DNA from: Algoriphagus ornithinivorans
GTDB lineage: Bacteria; Bacteroidota; Bacteroidia; Cytophagales; Cyclobacteriaceae
Length of the DNA: 64,000 nt
NCBI RefSeq assembly: GCF_900115305.1
Contig: NZ_FOVW01000010.1
Location: forward strand, 91,296-155,295
Direction: 5' to 3'
The notes under the pieces are model-generated. The model was not told where the DNA came from. It was given only the letters and a program-made list of their open reading frames with translations, and did no database searches. Made by a program: the position numbers and the translations under genes. Below, one piece after another: positions 46,065 through 59,100 of this stretch. The stretch's first letter is position 1. The number at the start of each line of letters is the position of its first letter.

Positions 46065-47448
46065 AGTTCGGTTTTGATTTGTCAGGGAATAAATAGCTTC
46101 CGGCTATCATGGAAATAATGCTGGCAAATAGTCCATATATATGAGCCTCTACATAAAGCTCAAAGTTGGAAATGACCAAATAAACGATCATGCCAATTAC
46201 CATAGACATCAAGGCACCCATCTTGGAAGCGTTTTTCCAATAAAGTCCTGCTGTCAAGGGTACAAATAAAGATACTAGCATCAAGATAGAGGCTCCAGCG
46301 ACTAATTCATAAATATTGGATTCCCAACTTGCCATTATTGTTGCGATGATGGCTACAAAGACCACATTCAATCTTAGAATCCATAAGAAATGTCTGTCAT
46401 CCAGTCTTTCTCCAAAATAGGGCTTAATGATATTCTCTGAAATGATGGCAGCAGGCGCCAGAAGTCCACTACTCGTAGTGCTCATAATTGCTGAAATTAA
46501 AGCCCCAAAAAAGACAATCTGTACAGGCAAGCCCCCATGCCTTAATATCATGGAAGGGAGGAGCATTTGCTTATTTTCCAAATAAAGTTCTGGATAGAGC
46601 ACCTTAGCTCCCAATGCGATAAATAAAGGCAACAAGCCAAAAGTCAAATAAAATGTGCCAGCCAAATAGGTGGAGCGTACAGCTACTTTTTCTGATTTGG
46701 AAGCCATGACTCTTTGATAAATATCCTGAGATGGAATAGAGCCTAAGCCCAAAATGATCCAAGCTCCGAAATAATTGATCCAGGAAGTAAAATCGGGCTC
46801 AGGAAAAAACTGAAAGCTTTCTTCGGGAGCTTGAGAAAGTATTTCCTGAACGCCTCCTGCTTCTCGAGCCACCAATATTGCAACCCAAACCAGACCAATA
46901 ACTATCATAGTGGTTTGGATGAAATCGGTAATCGATATAGCCCACATACCGCCCAAAAATGTATAGAATACTACAATTCCTGCAGCGATGAGAATTCCTT
47001 CTAAAAGGCTTAAATCAGTTACTGCTCCCAGCACCAAACTTAAGGCAACAAGCTGGGCCGCTACATAGCCAAAGTAGGCCGGAATCATGAAAACCGAAGC
47101 AAAAAACTCAACTCTTTTTCCGAAAATTCTTTTAAATACATCCCCAATTGTAAGAACTCCCATTCTATACATAGGGCGTAAATAGAACATCCCAAATAGA
47201 ACCAAGCATAGTGCCCCTCCAAAAGGGTCTTCAATAACTCCAATCAAGCCCTCCTCTAGGTATACAGAGGATGCTCCAAAGATAGTTTCTGAACCAAACC
47301 AAGTCGCAAATAGGGCAGAGGCAGAAAGAAAAAGCGGGAGAGATCTTCCCGCTAATACAAAATCATTGGAGTTTTTAACCAGCTTGGAAGACCAAGCCCC
47401 GATTCCCACCGTGATAGCGAGATAAGCTATGATGGCAAGAAGCAGCAA
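46051..47448 (-). CDS. Sodium:solute symporter family protein
   Basis: A 465-residue secondary transporter with about 13 hydrophobic helices of the SSS (LeuT-fold) family. Typical segments are VKNSNDFVLAGRSLPLFLSA, LFATWFGSETIFGASS and QDIYQRVMASKSEKVAVRST. A sodium gradient would drive uptake of an unidentified solute. The start must be a TTG because an in-frame stop (the TAA ending the ABC-F gene) lies two codons upstream. The ABC-F gene is upstream by six bases and the methyltransferase gene downstream overlaps it. Confidence 0.92.
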   Translation of the reverse strand: MLLLAIIAYLAITVGIGAWSSKLVKNSNDFVLAGRSLPLFLSASALFATWFGSETIFGASSVYLEEGLIGVIEDPFGGALCLVLFGMFYLRPMYRMGVLTIGDVFKRIFGKRVEFFASVFMIPAYFGYVAAQLVALSLVLGAVTDLSLLEGILIAAGIVVFYTFLGGMWAISITDFIQTTMIVIGLVWVAILVAREAGGVQEILSQAPEESFQFFPEPDFTSWINYFGAWIILGLGSIPSQDIYQRVMASKSEKVAVRSTYLAGTFYLTFGLLPLFIALGAKVLYPELYLENKQMLLPSMILRHGGLPVQIVFFGALISAIMSTTSSGLLAPAAIISENIIKPYFGERLDDRHFLWILRLNVVFVAIIATIMASWESNIYELVAGASILMLVSLFVPLTAGLYWKNASKMGALMSMVIGMIVYLVISNFELYVEAHIYGLFASIISMIAGSYLFPDKSKPNYELS

Positions 47449-47454
47449 GGCAAA

Positions 47455-49077
<1,623 letters not shown>

Positions 49078-49100
49078 TTAGCTTCTTTTTTTTGAAGGCG

Positions 49101-49108
49101 CAAAGATA
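49101..49108 (-). promoter_or_regulatory. -7 element before the ABC-F gene
   Basis: TATCTTTG then C on the minus strand, 26 bases before the start codon, the same octamer as before dapA and metG. No -33 element stands out. Confidence 0.4.
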
Positions 49109-49240
49109 GGAATTATATTATTCCTTTTCCTGTAATACCAGACCATTTACATGATAATCCCTCACATCTGACATCTTTTCTCAACAATATTTTATTCAGT
49201 TGCTTATATTGAAAAATTATAGTTCCCTTAACCGAGTAGA

Positions 49241-52200
49241 ATGAGGAAATTTTACCTGACAACAATTCTTTTAATCATTTTTCTGGCGAAAAGTACTTTC
49301 TCTTTTGCTCAGCTTTCTACTGTGGGAAAAGAATTCTGGGTGGGATTCATGGATAATAACCGAGTACCACCTTCAGGAAATTCAAATGGAGCACCTGATT
49401 TTGCAGTTTTGATTTTAACAGCCAGCGAAAATTCAACAGGAACTATTGAGTACTTGGGACAATCGGTAAGTTTTTCCATGACAGCTGGACAACAATACAC
49501 CCTCAGAGTACCTTCTGAAGATTTAGATTTATTGCATAGGAACTCAGCAACCACAGAAAATAAGGGAATCTATATTTCAAGTACTGGAAAAATTGCTGTT
49601 CACGCATATAATGAACGCTTTAGAAGTGCCGATGGAACTGTGGTTTTGCCGGTTGGAGCATTGGGAACGGACTATTACATTACTTCTCACTATGAGACTT
49701 TGACCGCAGATGTGAATTTCAATGGGAATATCAACGATGAGAGTACCATGTTGGTCATCGCAACCGAAGACAATACTCAGATTGAAATCACTACTTCTGT
49801 CAATACCTTAGGAGGAGGAAACCCGGGAGTGCCCTTTTCAATCAACTTGAATAGGGGGCAGAGTTATCAGCTGAAAGCCAAAGAAGATATGACTGGAACC
49901 CGGGTTAGGGTGATAGGAGAAAATGCCAATGAGTGTAAAAAGATTGCAGTTTTTGGAGGAAATAAATGGACCTCAGTAGGGAATTGTGGTGCGGCAAATG
50001 ATCACTTGTTTCAGCAAGCTTATCCAGTGAATACTTGGGGGACTTCATTTGTTCATGTGGCACTATCAGGTAGAACTTCTGGGGAATTAGTCAAAATTTT
50101 AGGCTCTGAGGACAATACAGATGTGCGTGTCAATGGAGTTTCAGTTGGCACAGTAAATAGAGGAACTTGGATCCCCATCGAATTTGGCATTAACGAGTCT
50201 GGAAAAATTGAAACTTCTAAGCCTTCTTCGGTGACAGTGTTTTCGAAAAGCCAAGCCTGTAATCAGCCAAATTCTCCAAATTCGAATACTGGAGATCCTT
50301 TCATGATTACCTATAGCCCATCAGAGCAATTTTTAAAGGACTTAACCTTTCAGTCCCTTGCCTTGCCATCCATAGTTAATCATTATGTAAATATCGTAGT
50401 CAAGACAGGAAGCCAAAATTCAACTATTCTGGATGGTCAAAATATAGGGGCATTATTTTCAACTCTTCCCGGGGATTCAGATTTTCAATATGCCCGTGTC
50501 AATATTTCGCAAGGAGTGCATAGACTTTCTAATCCCGAAGGTTTTGCAGCCTACGCCTACGGTTTTGGGGATTTAGAATCTTACGGATATGCAGCCGGTG
50601 CCGCTTTGGATAATTTGAATTTCAAAACAGAATCCGAATATGAATTTGATGTCCAGGGTGAAAATATTGCCTGTTTAAATCAGGTAGGTGATTGGATCAT
50701 CAATTCTGAAAACCCAGATTTCACCTATTTTGTCTGGGATTTTGGAGATGGTAGTGATATCCAAGAAGGTGCTCAGGTGACTCACACCTTTACTGAGCCA
50801 GGAGAATATGAGGTAAGTGTTTTGGCAGCTATCAGCCCTAATTCATGTGATCAACGCGAGGAGGTTACCTTCAGCGTCACTGTTTTGGAAACAGAAGGAG
50901 AGCTGTTGGGAGCAGAGTCTGTCTGCCCTGATGTCGAGGAATTACTATATTCATTCAAAGCTATTGAAAATGTTAGTAGGGTTGAATTTGAGGTAGAGGG
51001 TGGAGAAATTATCGAAACCACTGATAATTCAGTTCTAATTAATTGGGGGCCGGCCAATGATGCAGCCTTTGTTAAAGCAATTCCTTATTCCTTAAACGGT
51101 TGTCCTGGAGAACCAATCATCAAATCAGTAGTAATTAATCAGCGAATTGAAGCAGAAGACCCCGAGGGAGTAATGCAGGTTTGTTTTGATCCTATTGTTT
51201 TCCACACTTATTCAGCTCCAAGTGCTTCTTCAGGAAGAGGATATACTTGGACTGTGACGGGGGGAGAGATTGTTTCAGGTCAAGGGAGTTCTGAGATTGA
51301 GGTTTCCTGGAATCAGCCCGGCGTTTTAGGGGCTGTTTCTTACAAGGTTTTTAGTTTGGTTGATGAACTTTGTGAGGGAGAATCTTCCGAAATAGAAGTG
51401 AAAGTAGAAGATGAGTTTGTAGTCAATGTAGCTCGACTGCTTCCAATTTCCTGTGCGGGATTGAATTCAGGAGAGATTGGATTGGAAGTAATTGGCGGAG
51501 TTGCTCCATACACCTTTGAATGGTCTCATGATTCAGGATTAGCTTCTGCTGATGCTTTGCAGTTAATAGCAGGTCTATACTCTGTAAAAGTCACAGATCA
51601 GTTAGGTTGTGAAAGACTTTTAGAAAACTTGGAAATAGTTCAGCCTGAACCTTTAGCTATCCAATCTATAAGTCCGGTTGGGACTTCCTGTTTTGGTAAA
51701 CCTGATGGAAAAGTAAGTTTTACAATAACTGGAGGTGTAGCTCCTTATACAATTGATTATCAAGGTTTAAATACCTTCACTGGAAGTATAACTTTATCAG
51801 ATATGCCTCAAGGTGAATATTCTTGGGAGTTGTTGGATGCCAATGGATGTAGCATTCCGCTAGATTTCGAAATAACATCACCTATTGCCCTTGAGGTAGA
51901 TGTAAGAATGGAGAAGCCTGCCTGCCCAGGCGGAAGTAATGGAGAATTATTTGCCTTTCCTGCTGGTGGAGTCGGACCTTATGTGTATACTTGGGACTTC
52001 CAATCCACCCTTGGTAATCAATTACTTGCTGTTCCGAAAGGAAATTATGCTGTTTCTGTCACAGATGGTTCAGGATGTGTAAGCTTAGGCGAAGGTATAG
52101 TTGAAGAAGCCGAACCTGAAGTTAGACTTCCAACAGGATATTTTCCACAAAGAGATAAGGATCTCTTCGAAGGTATTTCCAATTGTGAGTTGCAATTCCA

Positions 52201-52381
52201 ACTTTGGATATACGATAGATGGGGTCAACTTATCTATACAGGTACTGAGGGATGGGATGGCACGGTTTCTGGAGTGAATGCGCCATCAGGAACTTATTCC
52301 TATGTCTTCCAATATTCATTTTTATTGGAAGATGAATTAAAAGTAGAAAACAAATCCGGAGCTTTTGCTCTTATTAGATAG
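49241..52381 (+). CDS. Secreted giant 1: IgGFc-binding-like, PKD, Ig-like and SprB repeats, T9SS type B sorting domain
   Basis: The 1046-residue protein has a signal peptide ending near FSFAQ (23), a region similar to the IgGFc-binding N domain about 25-450 (SADGTVVLPVGALGTDYYIT, KKIAVFGGNKWTS, GRTSGELVKILGS), a PKD domain at 475-548 (FVWDFGDGSD, VTHTFTEPGEYEV), two Ig-like PKD-like modules at 555-723, three SprB-type repeats at 735-955 (GGVAPYTFEW and similar) and a gliding-motility-associated C-terminal domain from 963 (IYDRWGQLIYTGTEGWDG, ending in LIR). The last domain directs export by the type IX system. An adhesin or surface-binding role is likely. First of three tandem paralogues. Confidence 0.93.
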   Translation: MRKFYLTTILLIIFLAKSTFSFAQLSTVGKEFWVGFMDNNRVPPSGNSNGAPDFAVLILTASENSTGTIEYLGQSVSFSMTAGQQYTLRVPSEDLDLLHRNSATTENKGIYISSTGKIAVHAYNERFRSADGTVVLPVGALGTDYYITSHYETLTADVNFNGNINDESTMLVIATEDNTQIEITTSVNTLGGGNPGVPFSINLNRGQSYQLKAKEDMTGTRVRVIGENANECKKIAVFGGNKWTSVGNCGAANDHLFQQAYPVNTWGTSFVHVALSGRTSGELVKILGSEDNTDVRVNGVSVGTVNRGTWIPIEFGINESGKIETSKPSSVTVFSKSQACNQPNSPNSNTGDPFMITYSPSEQFLKDLTFQSLALPSIVNHYVNIVVKTGSQNSTILDGQNIGALFSTLPGDSDFQYARVNISQGVHRLSNPEGFAAYAYGFGDLESYGYAAGAALDNLNFKTESEYEFDVQGENIACLNQVGDWIINSENPDFTYFVWDFGDGSDIQEGAQVTHTFTEPGEYEVSVLAAISPNSCDQREEVTFSVTVLETEGELLGAESVCPDVEELLYSFKAIENVSRVEFEVEGGEIIETTDNSVLINWGPANDAAFVKAIPYSLNGCPGEPIIKSVVINQRIEAEDPEGVMQVCFDPIVFHTYSAPSASSGRGYTWTVTGGEIVSGQGSSEIEVSWNQPGVLGAVSYKVFSLVDELCEGESSEIEVKVEDEFVVNVARLLPISCAGLNSGEIGLEVIGGVAPYTFEWSHDSGLASADALQLIAGLYSVKVTDQLGCERLLENLEIVQPEPLAIQSISPVGTSCFGKPDGKVSFTITGGVAPYTIDYQGLNTFTGSITLSDMPQGEYSWELLDANGCSIPLDFEITSPIALEVDVRMEKPACPGGSNGELFAFPAGGVGPYVYTWDFQSTLGNQLLAVPKGNYAVSVTDGSGCVSLGEGIVEEAEPEVRLPTGYFPQRDKDLFEGISNCELQFQLWIYDRWGQLIYTGTEGWDGTVSGVNAPSGTYSYVFQYSFLLEDELKVENKSGAFALIR

Positions 52382-52417
52382 CTAGATCACCCTAATCTGC
52401 TTATGCCTTATATATAA

Positions 52418-55400
52418 ATGAAACACGCAAAAAGATTCTTTTTGATCTTTTTGGTGTTGAGTTCATTTTTCCTGAGCGAAGGTAGTTTCGCCCAGTTGAG
52501 CACCGTCGGTTCGGAGTTTTATTTCGGGTTTATGGAAAATAACCTGAAGGAAAACAATGAGGATAAAGCCCTAATATCCATTACGGCTACTGAAGACGCT
52601 ATTGGCTATATTCAATACTTGGGGAAGACCATAAACTTTTCAATAGCCAAGGGGAAAATTTTCACTCATGAAATTCCCACCACAGCGACTGAAGACATCA
52701 TTCATCGTTCTTCAGGTATAATCAGCAATAAAGGGGTATACATTTCTTCCTCTGGCAAAATAGCTGTCCATGCTTTCAATCTCAGGTCTACCAGTTCAGA
52801 CGGAAGTGTTATTCTGCCATTTACAGCTATAGGCAAGGATTATATTGTCACTGCTCATTATAATGACATCAGTCTTTCTCCCAATAATTTTGAAAGCACC
52901 GTGCTGATTGTTTCGGCAGAGGATAATACAGAAGTTGAAATTAATCCTACCGTACCTACTGTCAATGGATTTGCAGCCGGTTCACCGGTGAAAATCACAA
53001 TAAATAAAGGTCAGAGTTATCAGTTAAAAGGACAAGGCGATTTAACAGGAACACGAGTAAAGGTGGTCAATTCTGGCTCTGATGATTGTAAAAGAGTTGC
53101 CGTTTTCGGAGGGAATAAAATGACTCAGGGGGGAACTTGCGGTTCTACATCAGATCACTTATTTCAACAGACCTATCCACTTTTTACCTGGGGAAATGAA
53201 TTCATTCACATTCCTCTTTTGGAAAGGACAGCCGGAGAATTAGTCAAAGTGGTGGCTTCTCAAAATAATACCACCATCGAAGTCAGTGGCTTAGCACCTG
53301 TGACTCTGAATGAAGGTGAATTTTATATCTATGATTTTAAGTCTACTGATATTGCCACTATCAAATCTGATAAACCCATAGCAGCTACGGCAATTGCGAA
53401 AAGTCAGGACTGTGATACTCCAGGCCCCCTTAAATTTGGTGACCCTTTGATGATCACCTACAATCCAAATAATGAGAGGATATCTTCCATCGTTTTTAAC
53501 TCCCTGCAGTCATATGGATTCCTTAGGCATTTTGTCAATGTAATTGTTCCAGCTGAATCAGTGAATGAAACGATTTTGAATGGAAAAAATATCGGAGATC
53601 AATTCAAAGCCGTTCCAGGAAATCCAAATTTTCACTATGCTCAGATCAAATTAAGTGGAGGTACAAATTCACTTTCTAATCCTAAAGGATTGATTGCCTA
53701 TGCCTATGGAACCGGTAATTTGAATTCCTACGGCTTTTCTGCAGGAGCAAATTTTGAAAGTTCTGAATACGAGGCAGACAGTAAATATGAGTTTGAGGTA
53801 GTGGGTGAAAGAGTGGCTTGTTTTGGTCAAGAGGCAACCTGGATGATTCAACCTGAAAGTAAGATTTACACTCAGTTTAAATGGGATTTTGGTGATGGTT
53901 CTGACCCTGTTTTTGGACAAGAAGCCAAGCATACATTTATAAAAGAAGGGAAATTCACTGTTTCTGTCTTAGCTTCTAACGGAGCAGCCAGCTGTGCCTT
54001 AGAAAGAACCTATTCTTTTGATGTGGAAGTCCTAAAGGTACTAGCAGAGATCAAAGGGGAAACCAATGTTTGTCCCGGAAGTACTCAAGTTTACGAATTA
54101 GGAGAGACTGCCAATTTCGAAAAGCTGGAATGGCTTGAGGTAATCGGTGGAGAAATAGTGAGCCAATCAGCTAATTCTTTGACGGTGAAATGGAGTGAAA
54201 CTTCCGATGCCGGTCAAATTAAAGCGGTGGCTTTTGCACCAAATGGATGTAGAGGAGAAGAAATAATTCTGGATATAGAACTTGGAAGTACAGGGCTTGA
54301 TGTAATTCCACTCGGCCCTGAAAGTATTTGTGGAATACAAGAGCAGTCTCTGGTTTATGAAATTCCCGCAGATTTTGAATTCACTGGGTCAATCTTGTGG
54401 GAAGTGATAGGGGGAAAGATTACTGGTGAGGCAGATAAAAAACAAGTTGCAATTTTATGGGATGATGATGCAGAGGAGCGCAAGGTGTTTTTTACGATTA
54501 CCAATACAGAGGATGCATGTGGAGGTATTTCTAAGAAATTGATTGTTGAAAAACTGGATAAAATACTTTTTGAGAATGCCCAAATAAACGGAAATCAAGA
54601 AGTTTGTCTGGGTTCAGAAATTACCTACACTTTTTCATCAACAACCCCATTTGGAAATTTGGATTGGGTAGATGTAAGAGGAGGTTCAATCTTAGAAACA
54701 GGTGATGATTTTGTGAAAATTCGATGGATTGAGGAAACTGAAAATATGGGGCTTTCACTGATACCATACAATGAATCTGATTGCCCTGGTGAGTTGATAT
54801 CTCTGGAAATCCGAATAAAGGAATCAGAAGTTTTACCGAAGCCGAAAGGAATTGAAACCCTTTGTGGACCCGATTTTCCTGATCAAGTCTATGAAGTTCC
54901 AAATCCTCAGACAGGAGTTCAATATTCTTGGGCTATTCAAGGAGGAGAAATCATCGGTGAAAATTCCGGTAAATCAGTTACTGTAAAATGGAAGAATTCC
55001 AGCGAGGGGAAAGTCATTTCTTATTCTGAGCAAATTCAGGATCAAAGCGTTTGTCCTAGAAGCTCAGAGGTTTTAAAAATTAAGACTGGAGAACCAATTC
55101 TGCTTCAAGAGCAGATAGAGACATTGGCTTCTTGTCCAGGTGAAACCAATGGTGCTTTGGAGATCAAAGTGAAAGGGGGGACACGTAATTATGAATTTGA
55201 ATGGGAAGGATATCCTACTGTAAAAGTAAATAAGCTTGAAAATATTGCTGCGGGTGAATACCAAGTAACTGTTAAAGATGTATCAGGTTGTGGGATAGCC
55301 AAATTTAGCTTGACCTTATCAGAGCCAAAAGGATTGGAGTTAATCCGAGAATTGGAATACATGAGAACCACTTGCTCAGATTCGGGTGATGGTGGTTTTA

Positions 55401-56098
55401 TCGCTTATTTGACAGGAGGCAAGGCACCTTATAAGGTGGAAGGATTTGATTCTACTTGGGATGGTGAAAAACTTACCGTGAAAGGATTGTCAAAAGGTCC
55501 ATTTACCCTTTTCGTCTTAGATGCTACCAATTGTAGCTTAGCAGTAGATGGGATAATTGGAGGTACTGAGGAGTTAAAGGTCAGCTTCGTAGAAGAAAGT
55601 GAAAGTTGTCCCGGAGGAAGTTTTGGAAGGTTGGCTGTAAAAGTTGAAGGTGGTGTAGGACCTTATCAATATGCTTGGGACTTGGGCTCTGGAATCGCAG
55701 AGGTCCGCTCTACTTCTAGTACCTCAAATTTTGGATCTAACTTTATCAGTGATATGCCTTCCGGAGAGTATGCTGTTACGGTGACGGATAGTAATGGCTG
55801 TCAGGTAATGGCCTATGGAAGGATTTCAGAAACTAGTCCGCAGGTTCGAATGCCTACAGGATACCTGCCTTCTGATGGATTGTATTATCCTGTTTCTAAT
55901 TGCTCTCTGAACTATACCCTCAAAGTTTTTGATAGATGGGGAGGGATGGTCTACGTCGGAACTGAAGGTTGGGATGGTATGATTAAAGGAAATGAAGCTC
56001 CAGTTGGAACATATACTTTTGTCTTGAGTTACACATTCAGCAAAGAAGGTGAAATAGAGACAGAAGAAAAGTCTGGAATTTTCACCTTAATCAGGTAA
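52418..56098 (+). CDS. Secreted giant 2: longest of three tandem T9SS paralogues
   Basis: A 1226-residue paralogue of the previous protein, 36 bases downstream. The signal peptide ends near GSFAQ; the N-terminal region shares VGSEFYFGFMENN, GSVILPFTAIGKDYIV and KRVAVFGGNKM. A PKD domain follows (FKWDFGDGSD). It has four Ig-like PKD-like modules (each with a VCP/VCL/LCG start and a VIGGEI- or VRGGS-type strand) where the other two have two, so an internal duplication of two modules explains the extra length. Three SprB-type repeats and the sorting domain (VFDRWGGMVYVGTEGWDG, ending LIR) complete it. Confidence 0.93.
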   Translation: MKHAKRFFLIFLVLSSFFLSEGSFAQLSTVGSEFYFGFMENNLKENNEDKALISITATEDAIGYIQYLGKTINFSIAKGKIFTHEIPTTATEDIIHRSSGIISNKGVYISSSGKIAVHAFNLRSTSSDGSVILPFTAIGKDYIVTAHYNDISLSPNNFESTVLIVSAEDNTEVEINPTVPTVNGFAAGSPVKITINKGQSYQLKGQGDLTGTRVKVVNSGSDDCKRVAVFGGNKMTQGGTCGSTSDHLFQQTYPLFTWGNEFIHIPLLERTAGELVKVVASQNNTTIEVSGLAPVTLNEGEFYIYDFKSTDIATIKSDKPIAATAIAKSQDCDTPGPLKFGDPLMITYNPNNERISSIVFNSLQSYGFLRHFVNVIVPAESVNETILNGKNIGDQFKAVPGNPNFHYAQIKLSGGTNSLSNPKGLIAYAYGTGNLNSYGFSAGANFESSEYEADSKYEFEVVGERVACFGQEATWMIQPESKIYTQFKWDFGDGSDPVFGQEAKHTFIKEGKFTVSVLASNGAASCALERTYSFDVEVLKVLAEIKGETNVCPGSTQVYELGETANFEKLEWLEVIGGEIVSQSANSLTVKWSETSDAGQIKAVAFAPNGCRGEEIILDIELGSTGLDVIPLGPESICGIQEQSLVYEIPADFEFTGSILWEVIGGKITGEADKKQVAILWDDDAEERKVFFTITNTEDACGGISKKLIVEKLDKILFENAQINGNQEVCLGSEITYTFSSTTPFGNLDWVDVRGGSILETGDDFVKIRWIEETENMGLSLIPYNESDCPGELISLEIRIKESEVLPKPKGIETLCGPDFPDQVYEVPNPQTGVQYSWAIQGGEIIGENSGKSVTVKWKNSSEGKVISYSEQIQDQSVCPRSSEVLKIKTGEPILLQEQIETLASCPGETNGALEIKVKGGTRNYEFEWEGYPTVKVNKLENIAAGEYQVTVKDVSGCGIAKFSLTLSEPKGLELIRELEYMRTTCSDSGDGGFIAYLTGGKAPYKVEGFDSTWDGEKLTVKGLSKGPFTLFVLDATNCSLAVDGIIGGTEELKVSFVEESESCPGGSFGRLAVKVEGGVGPYQYAWDLGSGIAEVRSTSSTSNFGSNFISDMPSGEYAVTVTDSNGCQVMAYGRISETSPQVRMPTGYLPSDGLYYPVSNCSLNYTLKVFDRWGGMVYVGTEGWDGMIKGNEAPVGTYTFVLSYTFSKEGEIETEEKSGIFTLIR

Positions 56099-56124
56099 AT
56101 TTCTGATTCAGGAGATTTTAGCAG

Positions 56125-59100
56125 ATGAATTCAGTGTGGAAAAGGACGATTTGGACATTCTTGCCAATTTTTTTGGTATGCTTTTCCGCTTTTTCCCAAA
56201 ATAGTACCCTAGGTAGAGATTTTTATATTGGTTTCATGGATAATAACCGCAGGAACTCTCAGCCTGATAAAGTCGTGGTTATCATAACAGCCAATGAAAA
56301 AGCCTCAGGAATCATTCAAACCCCCAAACAGGCAATTTCATTTTCTCTAGAAGCCGGTCAGCAACTGATCCGAGAATTTGATGGAGAAGATGAAGGAGTT
56401 ATTCATAGGGAGAGTGGACAGGTAGAGTATAGACCCTTTAGAATCACCTCTTCGGGCGATTTGGCTGTCCATGCGATCAATGGAAGACAATACAGCACAG
56501 ATGGAACTGTGGTGCTTCCTTACAGCTCATTAAGCACCGAATACCTGGTCATGGCTCATTATGATGTTTTCGGACCAGGTCAAAATCCAGGAAGTAATCA
56601 AAATTTTGAAAGTACTTTACTGGTTGTTGCCACAGAAAATGATACAGAAATTGAGATCATTCCTGCTGCAAGAACAGTCAATACAATTCCTGCTGGAGCA
56701 CCAATTCGGATTGTGTTGAATGAGGGAGAAAGTTATCAAGTCAAGGCAGAAGGAGATTTGACAGGTTCCAGAATAAAGGTTTTAAATGCCAATCAAAATA
56801 ATTGCAAACTCATAGCAGTTTTTGGAGGTAATAAGACCAGCTCTGCAGGAGATTGCGGAACCAGTGGAGACCACATTTTCCAGCAGGCATATCCTATTCA
56901 AACCTGGGGTAAAGAATATATTCATATTCCTTTAGCAGGAAGAACATCCGGTGAAATAGTAAAGGTATTAGCCTCACAGGATGGAACTGTCGTACGAATA
57001 AACGGAGAGGTAAAGGCAACTTTAAATGCCAGACAAAGCGCCAAATTTGAGTTTGGTAAGAATGACATCGCCAGAATAGATGCAAATAAGCCCATCTCTG
57101 CAGCTGTGATTGCAAAAAGTGCGGCTTGCAATGAATTTGGCGTTGCACCTTTAGGAGATCCTTCTTTATTTGTTTTGAGTCCAAACTCACAAATGCTCAA
57201 GAATATTATTTTTTCTACCGGCAAGCTCATCGGTGGGTTTAATCAAAATATCGAGCATTATTTAACGCTATTAGTAAATTCAGGGACAGAGGGTCAAACT
57301 ATCCTGAATGGCCAAAACGTTGGCGGTAATTTTTTACAAGTTTCCGGCACGAACTTGAGCTATACGAGAATCAAAGTTCCATTTGGAGTTAATTCTGTTT
57401 CAAACCCAGAAGGTTTGATAGGATATGTGTATGGGTCTGGCTCTATTGAGTCCTATGGATTTGCTATTGGTGCAAGTTTGGAGAATGTCCAGTTTGAAAC
57501 TGAATCGAGCTATGAATTTGAAGTTGAAGGAGAGAAGGTAGCCTGTCTCAATCAAGAAGGACTTTGGAAGATTATTCCCGATGATCCCAAATTCATTAAT
57601 TTCTCTTGGGATTTTGGTGATGGGAGTACAAGTAAAAGCGGTCAGGAAGTCTCTCATATTTTCACGAAAAAAGGGACTTATGAGGTAGTTATAACTGCTT
57701 CTACAGGAACAGGAGCTTGTGATAGCGAAACAGAATTCAAATTTGAAATAGAAGTTACATTCGTTGAAACAGAATTGAAAGGGCCTGCCTCTCTTTGTCC
57801 CGGTGCTGAAGGAATTCGATATTATCTTGAAAATTCTCTCAATACAGATCAAGTGATTTGGGAAATAGAAGGAGGGGAGATCACTCAAAGTAATGAGGAA
57901 TTTGCCTTAGTGAATTGGGATGTAGTTGAAGGTACAGGACTTATTCGCATTACACCTATTGCTGAAAATGGTTGTTTAGGAGAGGTTTTGGAGATCGAGG
58001 TAGAAATCCAGAATAATATTGAGCCTGAAATACCTTCCGGACAGGCAGGACTATGCGGAAGTACCATCGAGCCACTTACCTACACTGTACCCTATCCAGT
58101 GGATGGAAAAGATTATTTCTGGCAGGTTAGCGGAGGTCAAATTCTATCCGGTCAATCGACTGAAGAGATCGTAGTTTTGTGGGATGAAAATGCCTCTGAA
58201 AGAAGTGTTTTTTATGAAGAAAGCTTGTCTTCTGATCCCTCTTGCTTCGGCGTCTCCAAAATTTTAAACATTGGATCTTTTGATGCACTTACTGTAACTG
58301 AAGGAAATAAAATTTCTCCTTCATGTCCTGGAGAAAGTGATGGGGAAATTTTCCTATTCATAGAAGGAGGTTCTGGAGATTTTATATTTGAATGGGAGGG
58401 ATTTCCGGAAAATCAGGGGGATTTTTTAAAGAACATACCTGCTGGTAACTATCAGGTAAAAGTGATCGATCAAGCCGGCTGTGGGGAAATTCAGTTGAAT
58501 ATATCCCTAGAGGATCCTAAACCTATTTTGATTAATAGAATAGCAGTGACAGATGTAAGTTGTGCTGCTGAGTCCAGTGGAGGAGCTGTCTTGGAAATTT
58601 CTGGTGGAGAACCGCCTTATCAAGTAATTGGATTTGAATCTGAATGGGATGGTAGCCGTCTTTCATTTACAGGATTGAGCAAAGGAACTTTCGAGCTTTT
58701 ACTAGAGGACTCCAAATCATGTACTATGCCATTTGAATTGGTAATTACCGGTCCTGATCCCCTCAAGTTGGAATTTGAGGAGCTGACACCAGGTTGTCCT
58801 GGAGGACTGGATGGGGCATTGGAAGTTAAAGTTTCTGGAGGAACTCCACCTTATACTTATCAGTGGGAAAATGGCGAAGCATTGGCGCTTTTGGAAAATC
58901 TTCCTTCAGGTGAATTTTCGGTGACAGTCACAGATTCCCAAGGCTGCCAAATTTCAGGTTTGGGTAAGGTGTCGGAATCGAGGCCTCAGGTTCGAATGCC
59001 TACCGGATTTTCGCCCAAAGATGGCCCTTATCAACCTATATCCAATTGTAGCATCAGTTATAAATTAATGATTTTCAACCGATGGGGACAATTGATTTTT

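Noticed and set aside
47446..47448. Missing ATG start for the symporter as a sign of a broken gene
   Set aside because: The TTG is followed by a normal symporter N-terminus and spacing to the previous stop is that of coupled genes, so TTG is taken as the start.
57400..57888. 162-codon minus-strand frame inside the third giant gene
   Set aside because: It is a shadow of a repeat-rich coding region and has low-complexity composition.
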